Origin: an uncultured Prevotellaceae bacterium | Lineage (GTDB): Bacteria; Bacteroidota; Bacteroidia; Bacteroidales; Bacteroidaceae | Direction of reading: 5' to 3' | DNA length: 6,364 nucleotides | Assembly (NCBI GenBank): GCA_937892315.1 | Contig: CALAVF010000233.1 | Location: 1 to 6,364 of the forward strand | The notes under the pieces: generated by a model | Database searches by the model: none | What the model saw: the letters and a program-made list of their open reading frames with translations, nothing else | Told to the model about the DNA's origin: nothing | Translations under genes and position numbers: made by a program | Shown: positions 6,334 through 6,364 of the stretch, in pieces | Layout: each line of letters starts with the position of its first letter | Numbering within the stretch: position 1 is the stretch's first letter

Positions 6334-6364
6334 TTTGCTCGGTGCGTTCTTAAAACTAAACTTA
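6334..6364 (+). promoter_or_regulatory. Weak Bacteroidota-type promoter pattern at window end
   Basis: TTTG at 6334-6337 is followed after 19 bases by TAAACTTA at 6357-6364. The Bacteroidota housekeeping promoter is TTTG, 19-21 bases, then TAnnTTTG. Here the -33 element and spacing fit, while the -7 element matches four of six fixed bases. It would drive a gene beyond the window. The match is short and could be chance. The rest of 6309-6364 shows no gene and no clear terminator hairpin. Confidence 0.22.

Noticed and set aside
6309..6364. Terminator after the YiiX-like gene
   Set aside because: I looked for a GC hairpin followed by a T run and found no convincing inverted repeat, only C-rich and AT-rich stretches.

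Overview
The window holds the 3' part of a bacterial cell-shape (rod/elongasome) gene cluster, all on the + strand. In order it carries the end of mreB, then mreC, mreD, mrdA (penicillin-binding protein 2) and rodA, followed by a probably exported cysteine hydrolase of the permuted-papain YiiX type. The protein style points to the phylum Bacteroidota, order Bacteroidales, and most likely a Prevotella-like organism. The reasons are an MreB tail ending in NFQFLMR, a long RodA of 490 residues with an internal insertion, a PBP2 with the Bacteroidales-type N-terminus, and mostly weak or absent Shine-Dalgarno sequences. This assignment rests on remembered family features, not on a search.

Layout: 1-476 mreB (3' end only); 483-1535 mreC; 1532-2038 mreD, overlapping mreC by an ATGA; 2039-2109 a 71-base gap that is open in the mreD frame and runs into the mrdA start; 2110-3954 mrdA; 3961-5433 rodA, six bases after mrdA; 5434-5480 a short AT-rich gap; 5481-6308 the YiiX-like gene; 6309-6364 non-coding, with a weak promoter-like pattern at the very edge. 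The tight spacing suggests one transcript from mreB through rodA, possibly including the last gene.

How the genes work together: MreB filaments lie under the inner membrane. MreC and MreD link them to the periplasmic wall-synthesis machine. RodA (a SEDS glycosyltransferase) polymerises lipid II into glycan strands, and PBP2 (a class B transpeptidase) cross-links them. The YiiX-like protein has an export-type N-terminus and a His/Glu/Cys hydrolase core. Its position suggests, but does not prove, a role in the cell envelope.

No RNA gene, mobile element, CRISPR array or clear terminator is visible. The core genes are conventional. The points most worth a second look are the leader and context of the YiiX-like protein, a possible three-cysteine metal site in PBP2, the charged C-terminal tail of MreC, the RodA insertion, and the in-frame open stretch after the mreD stop.
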